DNA of 64,000 bases, taken from Pedobacter nanyangensis. GTDB lineage: Bacteria > Bacteroidota > Bacteroidia > Sphingobacteriales > Sphingobacteriaceae. Below the pieces are notes generated by a model, which saw only the letters and a program-made list of their open reading frames with translations, had not been told where the DNA came from and did not search any database. This document shows, piece after piece, positions 42,059-51,865 of this stretch (position 1 is its first letter; each line of letters starts with the position of its first letter). The stretch lies in the NCBI RefSeq assembly GCF_003313505.1, contig NZ_QMHO01000004.1, positions 160,908 to 224,907 on the forward strand, in the 5' to 3' direction. A program made the translations under genes and the position numbers.

Positions 42059-42679
42059 ATGCTCATTAAAATATATCCTGAAAATCCCAATCCCAAGGCC
42101 ATCGAACAAGCAGTAGAGGTTTTAAAGAAAGGTGGCCTGATCATTTACCCAACCGATACGGTGTATGGTTTGGGCTGTGATATCACCAATCATCGGGCAA
42201 TCGAAAAAATAGGCAAGATAAGAGGTATTAAGCCCGAGAAAGCCAATTTCTCGTTCATCTGTTCTGATTTGAGACACATCTCGGACTATATCAAACCCAT
42301 AGACACCACAGTTTTCAGGGTACTTAAGAAAGCACTCCCGGGGCCATTTACCTTTATTTTCAATGCCAACAACAATGTACCCAAACTCCTGAGCTCCAAC
42401 AAAAAAACGGTGGGTATACGTGTGCCCGACAACAATATTGCCCGCCAAATTGTGGCAGCATTGGGAAATCCCATTATTTCTACCTCTATTAAGGATGATG
42501 ATGAGGTAATCGAATATTCAACCGATCCGGAACTTATCCACGAAAAATACGAAAACACGGTTGATCTGGTCATTGACGGGGGCTATGGTGATAACGAAGC
42601 CTCAACCGTAGTAGACTGCACCAGTGGTGATTTTGAGGTGATTAGGGAGGGCAAAGGAAACATTGAAGATTACTTATAA
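42059..42679 (+). CDS. L-threonylcarbamoyladenylate synthase (Sua5/YciO/YrdC family)
   Basis: 206 aa from the ATG at 42059; the longer TTG start at 42044 is less likely. One YrdC domain: [18 protein letters not shown], the [11 protein letters not shown] nucleotide region, [15 protein letters not shown], and a conserved C-terminus [19 protein letters not shown]. It makes threonylcarbamoyl-AMP for the t6A modification of tRNA, or belongs to the YciO side branch. The length favours a YrdC/YciO-type protein without the Sua5 extension. Upstream, TATTTTTA lies only 3 bp before the ATG, so transcription may start elsewhere. Confidence 0.88.
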   Translation: MLIKIYPENPNPKAIEQAVEVLKKGGLIIYPTDTVYGLGCDITNHRAIEKIGKIRGIKPEKANFSFICSDLRHISDYIKPIDTTVFRVLKKALPGPFTFIFNANNNVPKLLSSNKKTVGIRVPDNNIARQIVAALGNPIISTSIKDDDEVIEYSTDPELIHEKYENTVDLVIDGGYGDNEASTVVDCTSGDFEVIREGKGNIEDYL

Positions 42680-42840
42680 ACGCCTAGCAACTTTCCAGCC
42701 TGTCATGAGGCATTTAATAACAACCTAGGGTTGTTAAATATTTGTTATCCTTTCTATCTTAATATCTGATTAACACCACCGTAACAAGTGCCGGATAGCT
42801 TTGTTGCGTCCAAAATAGTTTGGATAGCAAAACTTGTTAT

Positions 42841-45800
42841 ATGAAAAAAATTTTACGCAAAATCATTGTCTTAGTGATGTTGGTTTTTCCTGTTTTCGCC
42901 TTTGCGCAAAAAACCTACCTCTTACAGGAAACATTTGCTGGAATTACCTCTGGCGACAACACGACGTCTACCGGCGCCAATAGCACCTGGTCGGGAAACA
43001 CCAATTTCCCTATCGTAGACAGAGCCTACCAAGCCGGAGGGATGGTTAAATTGGGCACCAGCAGTGCCACAGGTTCCATTACCAGTAAAACATTAAACCT
43101 GAGTGCTAATGGGGGCAACTTTAAAGTCGATTTTAAAGTAAAGGGTTGGACTGCTGTAGAAGGTTCCATTAAAGTTACGGTAACCGGAATTGCTGCCCCA
43201 CAAACCGTTAGTTATACCGCTGTAATGGGCAGCAGTAACACCGAAACCAAAGCACTATCGTTTACCGGAGGTACTAACAATGCTACCATCAAGATAGAGA
43301 CTACTGCCAAAAGAGCCTATATCGATGAAATTGAAGTGTACTACGAAACGCCAAGCAATGCGCCTTCGATTACTGGAGGCCCATTGTTGTTTGGCAACCA
43401 AAACATTAATGTTGTTTCTGCCGAACGCACCCTATCCCTAAACTATACCAACTTAGATGGTAGCGATGTTATCTTAACCACCACAGCACCATATGCTATT
43501 TCGACAAGCAGCGGCGGTACTTTCGTAAATACCGTTACGCTTGCGGGAGCCAGTTTAACCGGCAGTAGTAAAAATGTGTTTGTAAAATTTCATCCAACAG
43601 CCACAGGCGCAAACAATGGCACTATCAATATTACAGGCGGTGGCTTGGCAGGTGCAGCAAGTGTAGCTCTAAGCGGCACGGGTGTTGATCCTAACACAAC
43701 GTCTTTTGATTTCGAAACCTGTACTCCTTCTGGAAGTACTACCCTTCCTGCCGGCTTCACCCACCAGAGCATTACTGGCACCCAAACCTGGGCCTGTACC
43801 TCTTTTGGCAGGGATGCTTCAGATCCCACAGGCAAAGCCAGCAGCGGTAATGCCGTGCAAATTAATGGCGGCTCTGCTTCTTCGAGTACCGAAAACGAAG
43901 ACTGGTTAATTTCTCCGGTATTTGATCTTTCGGCAATGGCGTATCCAATGCTATCTTTCTGGAGCAGAACTGCATTTGCCGGCAACACCTTGCAGCTCAA
44001 AATATCCACCAATTATACAGGAACCGGCAATCCCAATGCTGCCACCTGGACCAATATCGATGGTAAATTCCCTGTAGCGCAATCAGATACCTGGACCAAA
44101 TCAGACAATATTGATTTGAGCAACTATAAAACCAGCACCGTTTATATCGCTTTTGTATATACTTCGCCAAATGCAACCCCCTCCAACGGATCTCGTTGGA
44201 CTTTGGATGATTTCTCTATCCGCAATTCCTCCACCCCAGCTCCAGTGGAACTTAGTCTGCCGGTATCGTCGCTAAACTTTGGTTACCAAGCAGCTGGCAG
44301 CACTTCGGCCGTGCGTTCGTTTACGTTTTCGGCCAGCGGCCTTACCAATGATGTTACCATAACCGCTCCTGCCAACTTTAGCATTGCTAAAACCAGCGGC
44401 GGCGCTTTCAATACCTCTGCTACTTATACCTTAGCCGAAGCCAATAATGCTTCATCAACTGTTTTTGTGAAATTTGCCCCCTCCACTGCCAACACCAATT
44501 ACGCGCAACAATTGAGCATTGCCACTGCCGGTACGACAACGCAAACCTTAAACCTTTCAGGCAATACTTTTGACACCAACAACACTTTAGAAGTAGTCAA
44601 CTGGAACATTGAGTGGTTTGGCGCCAGCGGAAATGGCCCTAGCAACAAAACACAGCAAGCAGCCAACGTTAAAACCATATTTGGCAACCTAAATGCCGAT
44701 ATTTATGGCCTATCGGAAGTGGTGGACACTGCTTTATTCAGAAACAGTTCGCTGCCTGTTGGCTACAACGTAATTTTTAGTGATTTTGGTTCGTATGCCG
44801 ACGACAAAAACCACTCGGGTTATGCCCAGGCACAAAAACTAGCCTTCATGTACCGTACTGATATTATTAAACCGGTACGCTGGTTTGGGGTACTCAGAGA
44901 TACCTACTATCCAAGCAACCTTTCGAATAACGGCACTGGATCACCTTACAAAAACTGGTCATCGGGCCGTTTCCCATTTGCCATGGAAGCAAAAGTATTG
45001 GTTAATGGCCAGGAAGAAACCGTTTATTTTATAGAGATACACGCCAAGGCCAACACCGGTGATGCAGCCGCCCAAAACGATTCGTACGATAGAAGAAAAA
45101 GTGGCGCCCTACAACTCAAACAATATATTGATGCCAATTTAGCAGGTAAAAAAGTAATCATTTTAGGAGATTTTAATGATGTGCTTAATCCGGATAAAAC
45201 CATTGCCCCTAAACCTGCTGGTACGGGAACTTCGTACAGTGATTTCACTTCAGATCAAACCAATTACTTTCCGGTAACGCTACCTTTAAGTTTAGCTGGA
45301 AAAAGATCAACCGCAGGTTATGCTACGGTAATCGACAATGTGATCATCAACAAAAGCCTAAACAACAATTACTTAAGCAACTCGGCCGAGGTATTGGACC
45401 AGGTTACCGCTTTAGTAAATAGCTACAGCAGCACTACTACAGACCACTACCCTATTCAAACCAGATATTTCTTCAACGGAACACTGAGCGTAAACTGGGG
45501 CTATTTTGTACCTAGTATTAACGGCCATGTGGTTACGCTTAAATGGGAAACCAAATCGGAAACCGATAATAGCCATTTTGTAGTGGAACGTTCATTGGAT
45601 GGCAAAATTTTCGCTGAAGTGGCCGAGCAGCAAAGTAAGGGCGCACAGGGTGGCATTTATCAAGATATTGACCAAAATCCGGTTCAAGGCTTAAATTACT
45701 ACAGGATTAAGCAAGTAGATCGTGATGGCCAATACAGCTGGTCGGAAGTAAAATCAGTAAGGTTTTTAGGCGGCAACCAAACTGCTTTCTTGGTTTATCC

Positions 45801-46026
45801 CAATCCGGTAAAAAACAATATCAGCTTAAACTATTCTAGCAACAGCAATCAACTACAATTATTGGTGAGCGGTATTGATGGGCAAGCTAAGTTACGTACT
45901 ACCGGCCATATACTTGATTTAAACAATCAACTTAACCAAAAAGTTAAAAACTTGGCTAAGGGCGTTTACATTGTCCAAATTACGGATGGCGGAACAACCT
46001 ACCAAAGCAAGTTTGTAAAAGAATAA
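42841..46026 (+). CDS. Secreted endonuclease/exonuclease/phosphatase-domain protein with T9SS sorting tail
   Basis: 1061 aa from the ATG at 42841. Signal peptide MKKILRKIIVLVMLVFPVFAFA. Two beta-sandwich domains follow (about 24-170, 175-285), then a choice-of-anchor-J-like domain (about 290-465, FDFETCTPSG, ENEDWLISPVFDLS, SRWTLDDFSIRN) and another Ig-like domain. The endonuclease/exonuclease/phosphatase domain spans about 580-880: LEVVNWNIEWFG, GLSEV, IEIHAKA, IILGDFNDVLN, TDHYP. The C-terminal ~85 residues are a type IX secretion sorting domain (FLVYPNPVKNNISLNY, AKGVYIVQI, SKFVKE). It probably hydrolyses nucleic acid or phosphodiesters at the cell surface. Monocistronic. Confidence 0.88.
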   Translation: MKKILRKIIVLVMLVFPVFAFAQKTYLLQETFAGITSGDNTTSTGANSTWSGNTNFPIVDRAYQAGGMVKLGTSSATGSITSKTLNLSANGGNFKVDFKVKGWTAVEGSIKVTVTGIAAPQTVSYTAVMGSSNTETKALSFTGGTNNATIKIETTAKRAYIDEIEVYYETPSNAPSITGGPLLFGNQNINVVSAERTLSLNYTNLDGSDVILTTTAPYAISTSSGGTFVNTVTLAGASLTGSSKNVFVKFHPTATGANNGTINITGGGLAGAASVALSGTGVDPNTTSFDFETCTPSGSTTLPAGFTHQSITGTQTWACTSFGRDASDPTGKASSGNAVQINGGSASSSTENEDWLISPVFDLSAMAYPMLSFWSRTAFAGNTLQLKISTNYTGTGNPNAATWTNIDGKFPVAQSDTWTKSDNIDLSNYKTSTVYIAFVYTSPNATPSNGSRWTLDDFSIRNSSTPAPVELSLPVSSLNFGYQAAGSTSAVRSFTFSASGLTNDVTITAPANFSIAKTSGGAFNTSATYTLAEANNASSTVFVKFAPSTANTNYAQQLSIATAGTTTQTLNLSGNTFDTNNTLEVVNWNIEWFGASGNGPSNKTQQAANVKTIFGNLNADIYGLSEVVDTALFRNSSLPVGYNVIFSDFGSYADDKNHSGYAQAQKLAFMYRTDIIKPVRWFGVLRDTYYPSNLSNNGTGSPYKNWSSGRFPFAMEAKVLVNGQEETVYFIEIHAKANTGDAAAQNDSYDRRKSGALQLKQYIDANLAGKKVIILGDFNDVLNPDKTIAPKPAGTGTSYSDFTSDQTNYFPVTLPLSLAGKRSTAGYATVIDNVIINKSLNNNYLSNSAEVLDQVTALVNSYSSTTTDHYPIQTRYFFNGTLSVNWGYFVPSINGHVVTLKWETKSETDNSHFVVERSLDGKIFAEVAEQQSKGAQGGIYQDIDQNPVQGLNYYRIKQVDRDGQYSWSEVKSVRFLGGNQTAFLVYPNPVKNNISLNYSSNSNQLQLLVSGIDGQAKLRTTGHILDLNNQLNQKVKNLAKGVYIVQITDGGTTYQSKFVKE

Positions 46027-46050
46027 GGCCAACCACCATATACAATCCTG

Positions 46051-46078
46051 AAGGGGTGCCTTTTTGGCACCCTTTTTT
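46051..46078 (+). terminator. Terminator of the secreted nuclease-like gene
   Basis: Stem AAGGGGTGCC/GGCACCCTTTT with a TTTTT loop and T tail. Confidence 0.88.
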
Positions 46079-46424
46079 GGTGATCTTTAAAATAAGACGT
46101 CCTAAGCACATGTGGTACAACAACTTTGCAATATTCCTACTGGGGTTCATTTCTGCAAACCCTACTTTTTAGGAACTGAAAAGCAGAACTATACAGGACA
46201 TAAACACATGGCTTTAAATAGGATCAATTAAGCTTCAATTTGCTGCTCTAAATGGCCGTTGTTCCTGTGTAGGGATAGGACTGGCTTAGTATCGCTTTAT
46301 TCCACAAACAAATGAGTTCATCACGAGCAATCCAATTGGATAGCACTTCTATGTTTACCATAAATATGATCTAATAGCTATGCAAATCTTTCCAATAGCG
46401 CTACAATTTTGGTATTTTAGCCAA
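46079..46424. other. Intergenic region upstream of nhaA
   Basis: 346 bp. A frame at 46110-46172 would give a 20-aa hydrophobic peptide (MWYNNFAIFLLGFISANPTF); I cannot support it as a gene. CAATTTTG at 46404-46411 is a near -7 box 13 bp before the nhaA start. No strong hairpin. Confidence 0.4.
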
Positions 46425-47591
46425 ATGCAAAAATCCAATAGAAACGCTTTTACCAATTTCTTCAATTCCGAAAAAACGGGCGGAATACTTTTGTTGTTTT
46501 GTGTATGTTTTTCGCTAATGATTGCAAATTCTGGTGGTAAAGAAGCTTTTCAGCGATTGTTAGATTACACCTTGGGCCTTCAATTGGGCATTGCCCAAAT
46601 CAATTATAGTGTGGCCGTTTGGATCAACGATGGGTTAATGGCGGTTTTTTTCCTGCTGGTTGGTCTTGAAATCAAAAGGGAGCTGGTTGCCGGCGAACTG
46701 TCCAATGCACGAAAAGCTTCTCTCCCTGTGCTGGCCGCTATTGGGGGCATGCTGCTTCCGGCAGGTATTTACTGGGCCATTAACCAAGGAAACCTAACCT
46801 CTGGTGGCTGGGGTATTCCCATGGCTACGGATATTGCCTTTGCTTTGGCCATTATAGCCATGTTAGGCAAAAACGTACCACCATCCCTAAAGATTTTTTT
46901 AGCTGCCTTGGCCATTGTAGATGATTTGGGAGCCATTTTGGTGATTGCCATTTTTTATACAGAGCAAATCCACTGGCAACAACTTTATCTTGCCGGCGCT
47001 ATTGTTGCCGCACTGGTTACCCTAAATTATTTCAAAATAAAATCCCTTTGGTTTTATTTAATCCCCGGCATTTTCCTTTGGTATTTCATGCATCATTCAG
47101 GTATCCATGCCACTATTGCGGGTGTAATACTGGCCTTTACCATCCCTATGGGAACAAAGGCCATATCGCCTTTAGAAAACTTGGAACACACTTTAACCAA
47201 ACCGGTTAATTTTTTAATCATGCCTATTTTTGCATTGGCAAATACCAACATTACCTTTGAAAGCGGCATGGTTAAAGGTTTAGCTTCCCCTTTGGGGCTT
47301 GGCATTATTTTAGGGCTTTTTGTGGGTAAAGCGCTTGGTGTTAGCTTATTTTCGTACCTGGCCGTAAAACTGAAACTGGCCAATTTACCTTCGGCCGCCA
47401 ATTGGAAACATATTATTGGTGTTGGCATGCTGGCGGGCATTGGCTTTACCATGTCTATTTTTATTGCGATGCTTTCATTTTCAGACCACCTTCATGTAGT
47501 GGAGGCCAAGTTTGCTATTTTATGCGCCTCGATTTTATCGGGCATGGTGGGCTTCATCTTTTTAAAATCCCTAAAAAGCAAATATGCCTAG
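46425..47591 (+). CDS. nhaA: Na+/H+ antiporter NhaA
   Basis: 388 aa from the ATG at 46425 (MQKSNRNAFTNFFNSEKTGG), which fits the NhaA N-terminus; the ATG at 46380 would add 15 residues. About 12 transmembrane helices. Diagnostic stretches: NYSVAVWINDGLMAVFFLLVGLEIKRELVAGEL, GWGIPMATDIAFALAI, and LAIVDDLGAILVIAIFYT with the paired Asp residues that bind Na+ and H+. It exchanges sodium for protons at the cytoplasmic membrane for pH and salt homeostasis. The next gene overlaps its end by 8 bp, so an operon nhaA-GNAT-HEAT is likely. Confidence 0.95.
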   Translation: MQKSNRNAFTNFFNSEKTGGILLLFCVCFSLMIANSGGKEAFQRLLDYTLGLQLGIAQINYSVAVWINDGLMAVFFLLVGLEIKRELVAGELSNARKASLPVLAAIGGMLLPAGIYWAINQGNLTSGGWGIPMATDIAFALAIIAMLGKNVPPSLKIFLAALAIVDDLGAILVIAIFYTEQIHWQQLYLAGAIVAALVTLNYFKIKSLWFYLIPGIFLWYFMHHSGIHATIAGVILAFTIPMGTKAISPLENLEHTLTKPVNFLIMPIFALANTNITFESGMVKGLASPLGLGIILGLFVGKALGVSLFSYLAVKLKLANLPSAANWKHIIGVGMLAGIGFTMSIFIAMLSFSDHLHVVEAKFAILCASILSGMVGFIFLKSLKSKYA

Positions 47592-48132
47592 TACAATTAT
47601 TGAAACGGAAAGATGTTTGATAAGGCCGTTGGCTTTAACGGATGCCGCAGGAATTTTTGAATTGGATAGCAATTTCGAAGTACACAGATTTTTAGGAAAA
47701 AACCCCATCAAAACCATAGAAGAAGCTGAAAATACAATCAAATTTATCTGTAAGCAATATACTGATTTGGGCATTGGCCGATGGGCAATTACCGATAAGG
47801 CCACTGCTGATTTTATAGGATGGACAGGTTTTAAATATATTATTGACCCTATTAACAACCGTGTAAACTACCACGATTTTGGCTATAGATTAATAGAAAG
47901 ATACTGGGGCAAAGGCATTGCTACCGAGACTGGAAAAGCTTGCATTGACCATGCCTTTGAAACCTTGAATTTAGATACCGTGTATGCCATGTGCGAAGCA
48001 GGAAACGTCGGTTCTGCAAATGTTTTGCAAAAATGTGGTTTAATCCAGCTAGAGACCTTTGATTTTGACAGCATTCCCCATCGTTTCTTTTCCTTATCCA
48101 AAAAAGAATGGCAAAAAGCAAATCGTTTTTAA
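47584..48132 (+). CDS. GNAT family N-acetyltransferase (RimJ-like)
   Basis: 182 aa. Begins with TERCLIRPLALTDAAGIFEL, the usual start of RimJ/RimL-type acetyltransferases, continues with IGWTGFKYI and the acetyl-CoA loop region GYRLIERYWGKGIATETGKACIDHAF, then TVYAMCEAGNVGSANVLQKCGL near the C-terminus. The Q/RxxGxG/A motif reads RYWGKGIA. It transfers an acetyl group from acetyl-CoA to an amine; the acceptor could be a ribosomal-protein N-terminus or a small molecule. The start lies inside the end of nhaA (8 bp overlap). Confidence 0.9.
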   Translation: MPSTIIETERCLIRPLALTDAAGIFELDSNFEVHRFLGKNPIKTIEEAENTIKFICKQYTDLGIGRWAITDKATADFIGWTGFKYIIDPINNRVNYHDFGYRLIERYWGKGIATETGKACIDHAFETLNLDTVYAMCEAGNVGSANVLQKCGLIQLETFDFDSIPHRFFSLSKKEWQKANRF

Positions 48133-48151
48133 ATTCACAGAATTAGACCAT

Positions 48152-48907
48152 ATGGCTTTTTATGATTTAGCAAGACAAGATCGCGATTTATTGGTGAAGC
48201 AAATTCAAGAGCTTATCCTAATAGATGTTACTTCCGCAAAAAACGTCCATATATCATTATATTTTGCTGATGAGGACACCTATATTAGAAAAACAGCTTA
48301 TTTGGCTATTGGGAAAATCTGCAAAACAGACCAAATACTGCTGCCCGCAACAATCAGTTTACTAAACGATCTGCTGAAACACCCCGACTTTAAAGTACGG
48401 CAAACCGTTATTAATGCCGCTGGCGAAATTGGCAAATGGAACTTTCCAAAGGTTCAGGCTTTTTTTGATGCGGGACTATTTGACGAGCACCATTCGGTGA
48501 GAAATGCGGTGATTGGCTCCGTAAAAAAAATGGGCGAAGTGAACCCTGCTCCAGTGCTGGCTTGGGCGCAAAATTATTTGCAGCATCCCGATAAAGAAGT
48601 TAGGCGTGAAATTTGCCACGGGATTGAACTAAGGGGCAGAAAATACCCACAAGACATTTTACCCTTGCTTAAACAGCTTGAACTTGATCCAACCAAAAGA
48701 GTAAGCAGTACACTGGTGCATGTAATTGGCCAAATTTCCTATAAAAAGGGGTGTTTAGCCACGGTAATTGCCGATCTAAAAACCTGGCAAAACAAGGATT
48801 TGGTAAACCAGGCTATCCTCGAAATCATTGATGTGCATGATCGTTACAAAGATTTTTCGGCCTTAAGCCAACAGGAAGCCATGGATTATATTTCCAAGCA
48901 CTTTTAA
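48152..48907 (+). CDS. HEAT-repeat protein (DNA alkylation repair/AlkD-like fold)
   Basis: 251 aa from the ATG at 48152 (MAFYDLARQDRDLL), 19 bp after the GNAT stop; an in-frame ATG at 48059 lies deep inside the GNAT gene. The protein is all-helical, with repeated units such as EDTYIRKTAYLAIGKIC, PDFKVRQTVINAAGEIGKW, EHHSVRNAVIGSVKKMGEV and PDKEVRREICHGIELRGRK, each a HEAT repeat with the D/xVR signature. Relatives include AlkD-like glycosylases and scaffold proteins. I cannot see the specific AlkD catalytic Asp/Trp, so a binding or scaffold role is equally possible. No signal peptide. Confidence 0.8.
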   Translation: MAFYDLARQDRDLLVKQIQELILIDVTSAKNVHISLYFADEDTYIRKTAYLAIGKICKTDQILLPATISLLNDLLKHPDFKVRQTVINAAGEIGKWNFPKVQAFFDAGLFDEHHSVRNAVIGSVKKMGEVNPAPVLAWAQNYLQHPDKEVRREICHGIELRGRKYPQDILPLLKQLELDPTKRVSSTLVHVIGQISYKKGCLATVIADLKTWQNKDLVNQAILEIIDVHDRYKDFSALSQQEAMDYISKHF

Positions 48908-49011
48908 AAGTTACGCAGCCGCTTCTACGTGGTTATCTTGAATGTTGAAACATGATGCAGCAAACAATCATCAATTAGCTTTGACCAACAGGCGGTAAAA
49001 AAACTTAAGCT

Positions 49012-49779
49012 TTACGAAAACTGCTCCATAAATCCCTTAATACTTGCTTTTAGGTTGTTTGCGTCAATATTTTTCACAAAAGCACTGCCTATAATTGCGC
49101 CGCTTGCATGCTGACTTGCCGCTAAATAAGTCTCTTTATTGGAAATACCAAAGCCAATTACCACCGGGCTTTTCAGTTTCATGTCTGCAATGCGTTTAAA
49201 GTAGTTTGTTGCATTTTCAGAAACGGCCAAATTACTTCCCGTAGTAGCTGATGAAGATACCAGATAGATAAAAGCATTGCTCAAACCATCAATTTTACGA
49301 ATACGTTCTTCGGAGGTTTGTGGCGTTACCAAAAAGATATTGCTTAAACCATACTTTTCAAAAGTTGCCTGGTAAAGCTCTTCATACTCGTACATGGGCA
49401 AATCAGGGATAATGCAGCCATCAACGCCAACTTCTTTACATTTGCTGCAAAAAGCGTCTACACCGTATTGCAAAACTACGTTTACATAGCCCATTAATAA
49501 AATAGGAATGGTTACCCTTTGGCGCAAATCCTTCAATTGCTCAAATAGCAAGGCCAAAGTCATCCCATTATCTAGGGCCTGCTTGCTGCTGGCCTGAATA
49601 ATTGGCCCATCGGCCACTGGGTCTGAATAGGGAAAACCTATTTCCAGAAAATCGGCTCCCGTCTTTTCCAATTCTTCGGCGATTTCCAAAGTATCGTCCA
49701 GATGAGGATAGCCTGCGGTATAATAAATAGAGAGCAACTGTTTTTGTTGTTCCTTAAATAATTGTTGAAGTCTGTTCAT
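49012..49779 (-). CDS. trpA: Tryptophan synthase alpha chain
   Basis: 255 aa TIM barrel, cytosolic. It cleaves indole-3-glycerol phosphate to indole, which passes to TrpB. Catalytic Glu46 in LEIGFPYSD and Asp57 in VADGP are present, as are the FLVTPQTSEERI and VIGFGISNKE phosphate-binding segments. Last gene of trpD-F-B-A, 52 bp after trpB; that gap holds a short tandem repeat (49787-49822). Length is a little below the 265-aa average. I see no clear terminator after it. Confidence 0.96.
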   Translation of the reverse strand: MNRLQQLFKEQQKQLLSIYYTAGYPHLDDTLEIAEELEKTGADFLEIGFPYSDPVADGPIIQASSKQALDNGMTLALLFEQLKDLRQRVTIPILLMGYVNVVLQYGVDAFCSKCKEVGVDGCIIPDLPMYEYEELYQATFEKYGLSNIFLVTPQTSEERIRKIDGLSNAFIYLVSSSATTGSNLAVSENATNYFKRIADMKLKSPVVIGFGISNKETYLAASQHASGAIIGSAFVKNIDANNLKASIKGFMEQFS

Positions 49780-49786
49780 TTATGTC

Positions 49787-49822
49787 GAGTGGTTAGTGGT
49801 TAGTGATTAGTGGTCAGTTGAG
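49787..49822. repeat. Short tandem repeat (GTGGTTA/GTGATTA) in the trpB-trpA gap
   Basis: About four imperfect copies of a 7-10-nt unit: GAGTGGTTA, GTGGTTA, GTGATTA, GTGGTCA, GTTGAG. It lies in the untranslated gap between trpB and trpA and may be slippage-prone. Confidence 0.7.
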
Positions 49823-49831
49823 AGAGGCACC

Positions 49832-51013
49832 TTATAAATTAAAATATTTCATATAAGTTTCCATATCCTTATCGCCTCTGCCCGAAAGGCAAACCACCAC
49901 ATTATCACCTGCTTTGAACTGCATTTTTTCAAGATAAGCTAAGGCATGGGCGCTTTCAATGGCCGGAATAATCCCTTCATATTGGGTTAAAAGCAAACCA
50001 GCTTGCAAAGCTTCCTCATCAGTAATCGAAGCGTAAAGTCCGCGGCCGGTTTTAAACAAATGCGCATGTTGCGGCCCAATGCCCGGATAGTCCAATCCGG
50101 CCGAAACCGAATGAGGTTCCACGACCTGGCCATCCGCCGTTTGCATTAAGATACTTCTGCTGCCATGTAATACGCCTTCCTTTCCCAACGTGGTAGTTGC
50201 TGCAGAGAAACCGCTATCAATTCCCTTTCCTGCCGCTTCCACGGCAATTAGTTTCACCGTTTCATCATCAATAAAATGATAGAACATTCCCATGGCATTG
50301 CTACCTCCGCCAACACAGGCCAATACATAATCAGGCAATGATTTTCCAGTTTGCTCTAGCAATTGGTTTTTGGTTTCAAATGAGATGATTGATTGAAATT
50401 GGGCTACCATATCTGGGTAAGGATGTGGGCCAACCACCGAACCAATGATATAATGGGTATCTACAGGGTTGCTGATCCAATCACGCATGGCTTCATTGGT
50501 TGCATCTTTGAGTGTTTTACTGCCAGAAGTGGCGGCTACTACTTTTGCGCCCAACATTTTCATACGGGCTACATTGGGTGCCTGCCGTTTAATATCTACC
50601 TCGCCCATATATACCACACACTCTAAACCACGCAGGGCGCAAACCGTAGCGGTAGCTACCCCATGTTGGCCGGCGCCGGTTTCGGCAATGATTCGTTTTT
50701 TGCCTAGTTTTTCGGCGAGTAAAATTTGGCCTATGGTATTGTTAATTTTATGAGCTCCGGTGTGGTTTAGGTCTTCCCGTTTAAGAAAAATATTTGCGCC
50801 ATATTTATCAGACAAACGCTTGGCTAAATAAAGTGGCGATGGCCTCCCAACATAATCTTTAAGCAGGGCTTTAAATTCCTGGTGAAATTGTTCGTCGTCA
50901 ATAATTGCTTGGTATTTTTGACGCAGTTCTTCTACGTTTGGATAAAGCATTTCTGGGATGTAAGCACCACCAAAATCACCATAGTATCCTCTTTCATCTA
51001 CAAAATAATTCAT
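49832..51013 (-). CDS. trpB: Tryptophan synthase beta chain
   Basis: 393 aa PLP enzyme; joins indole and serine to make tryptophan and pairs with TrpA. PLP-binding Lys89 in TGAHKINN, catalytic Glu111 in [13 protein letters not shown], phosphate-binding GGGSNAMG, the serine-binding block [13 protein letters not shown] and the C-terminal [13 protein letters not shown]. Full length. Third gene of the trp operon, separated from trpF by 98 bp that contain a palindromic repeat (51051-51077). Confidence 0.97.
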   Translation of the reverse strand: MNYFVDERGYYGDFGGAYIPEMLYPNVEELRQKYQAIIDDEQFHQEFKALLKDYVGRPSPLYLAKRLSDKYGANIFLKREDLNHTGAHKINNTIGQILLAEKLGKKRIIAETGAGQHGVATATVCALRGLECVVYMGEVDIKRQAPNVARMKMLGAKVVAATSGSKTLKDATNEAMRDWISNPVDTHYIIGSVVGPHPYPDMVAQFQSIISFETKNQLLEQTGKSLPDYVLACVGGGSNAMGMFYHFIDDETVKLIAVEAAGKGIDSGFSAATTTLGKEGVLHGSRSILMQTADGQVVEPHSVSAGLDYPGIGPQHAHLFKTGRGLYASITDEEALQAGLLLTQYEGIIPAIESAHALAYLEKMQFKAGDNVVVCLSGRGDKDMETYMKYFNL

Positions 51014-51050
51014 GTTTTATGTTCTTAATAAACAATAACTCTTTAAAAAC

Positions 51051-51077
51051 TGACGCTGAAATAAATTCAGCTTGACG
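51051..51077. repeat. TGACGCTGAAATAAATTCAG-type palindromic repeat inside the trp operon
   Basis: Arms CGTCAAGCTGAA/TTTCAGCGTCA read on the minus strand. Same family as the perfect palindrome at 15919-15958. It lies between trpF and trpB, where a hairpin in the mRNA could affect the expression ratio. Confidence 0.7.
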
Positions 51078-51111
51078 TATTTGTTTGCTAAACTTTACAC
51101 CATATTTCCCG

Positions 51112-51735
51112 TCACCGAGATGTTACCTTCCCAAAAAAATCTTTCAATTTCTCCACATCTTTCAGACCTGGTTCAAGCTCAAATTTACTGTTTACATCTA
51201 TGGCATAAAGCCTAGGATCTGGTATTGCTTTAATTTGTTGAGCATGTTCCAATCCTATTCCGCCGCTTAAGAAATAGGATTTGTCCAGGTGATAGTTTTC
51301 AAGTAGTTTCCAATCGAATACTTTACCTGATCCTCCGTGCGCTGGCGTTTGGGTATCAAAAAGGAAGTAATCTACAAGCGGGGCATAAGCTTCTAACTGC
51401 TTAAAATCAAAATCAGGATGAACGCCAAATGCCTTTATAATTTCTATTCCCAAATTTTTCAGCTCAGCACAATAATCAGTGCTTTCTGTTCCATGCAGTT
51501 GCACCGTCTTTAACTGATGTTTGGCTATTTTTAATTTCAGTTCACCAATTCCCTCGTTTACGAATACTCCTACGGTTTTAATATCAGCAGGAACATATTT
51601 AATGAGCTCCGCAGATACTTCACTAATGAACCTTGGAGATTTGGGATAGAAAATGAAGCCCAGGTAATCGGGACGTAAGTTGGCCACGTCGGCAATATTG
51701 GCCGCATGTTTCATTCCACAAACTTTGATTTTCAT
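51112..51735 (-). CDS. trpF: Phosphoribosylanthranilate isomerase
   Basis: 207 aa TIM barrel; isomerises phosphoribosylanthranilate to CdRP. N-terminal MKIKVCGMK with catalytic Cys6, the general acid Asp127 in FLFDTQTPAHGGSGKVFDW, and the C-terminal phosphate loop AIDVNSKFELEPGLKDVEKLKDF. Normal length for the family. It lies 130 bp after trpD and 98 bp before trpB. The next pathway enzyme, TrpC, is missing from this cluster. Confidence 0.95.
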   Translation of the reverse strand: MKIKVCGMKHAANIADVANLRPDYLGFIFYPKSPRFISEVSAELIKYVPADIKTVGVFVNEGIGELKLKIAKHQLKTVQLHGTESTDYCAELKNLGIEIIKAFGVHPDFDFKQLEAYAPLVDYFLFDTQTPAHGGSGKVFDWKLLENYHLDKSYFLSGGIGLEHAQQIKAIPDPRLYAIDVNSKFELEPGLKDVEKLKDFFGKVTSR

Positions 51736-51865
51736 TTTTTAATTCGTTTTTTTATTTGAATCTCCTCATACACCTTAGTACATTTTTACTTTTGGAGCGT
51801 TGTTGTCTAACCACCTTAGGCATTTCAGACTTAGCTGTTCCAAAACGTTTAAGGCGGTTAAATGA

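Noticed and set aside
46110..46172. Possible 20-aa hydrophobic peptide before nhaA
   Set aside because: No promoter box at a sensible distance and nothing to distinguish it from chance; noted only in the intergenic entry.
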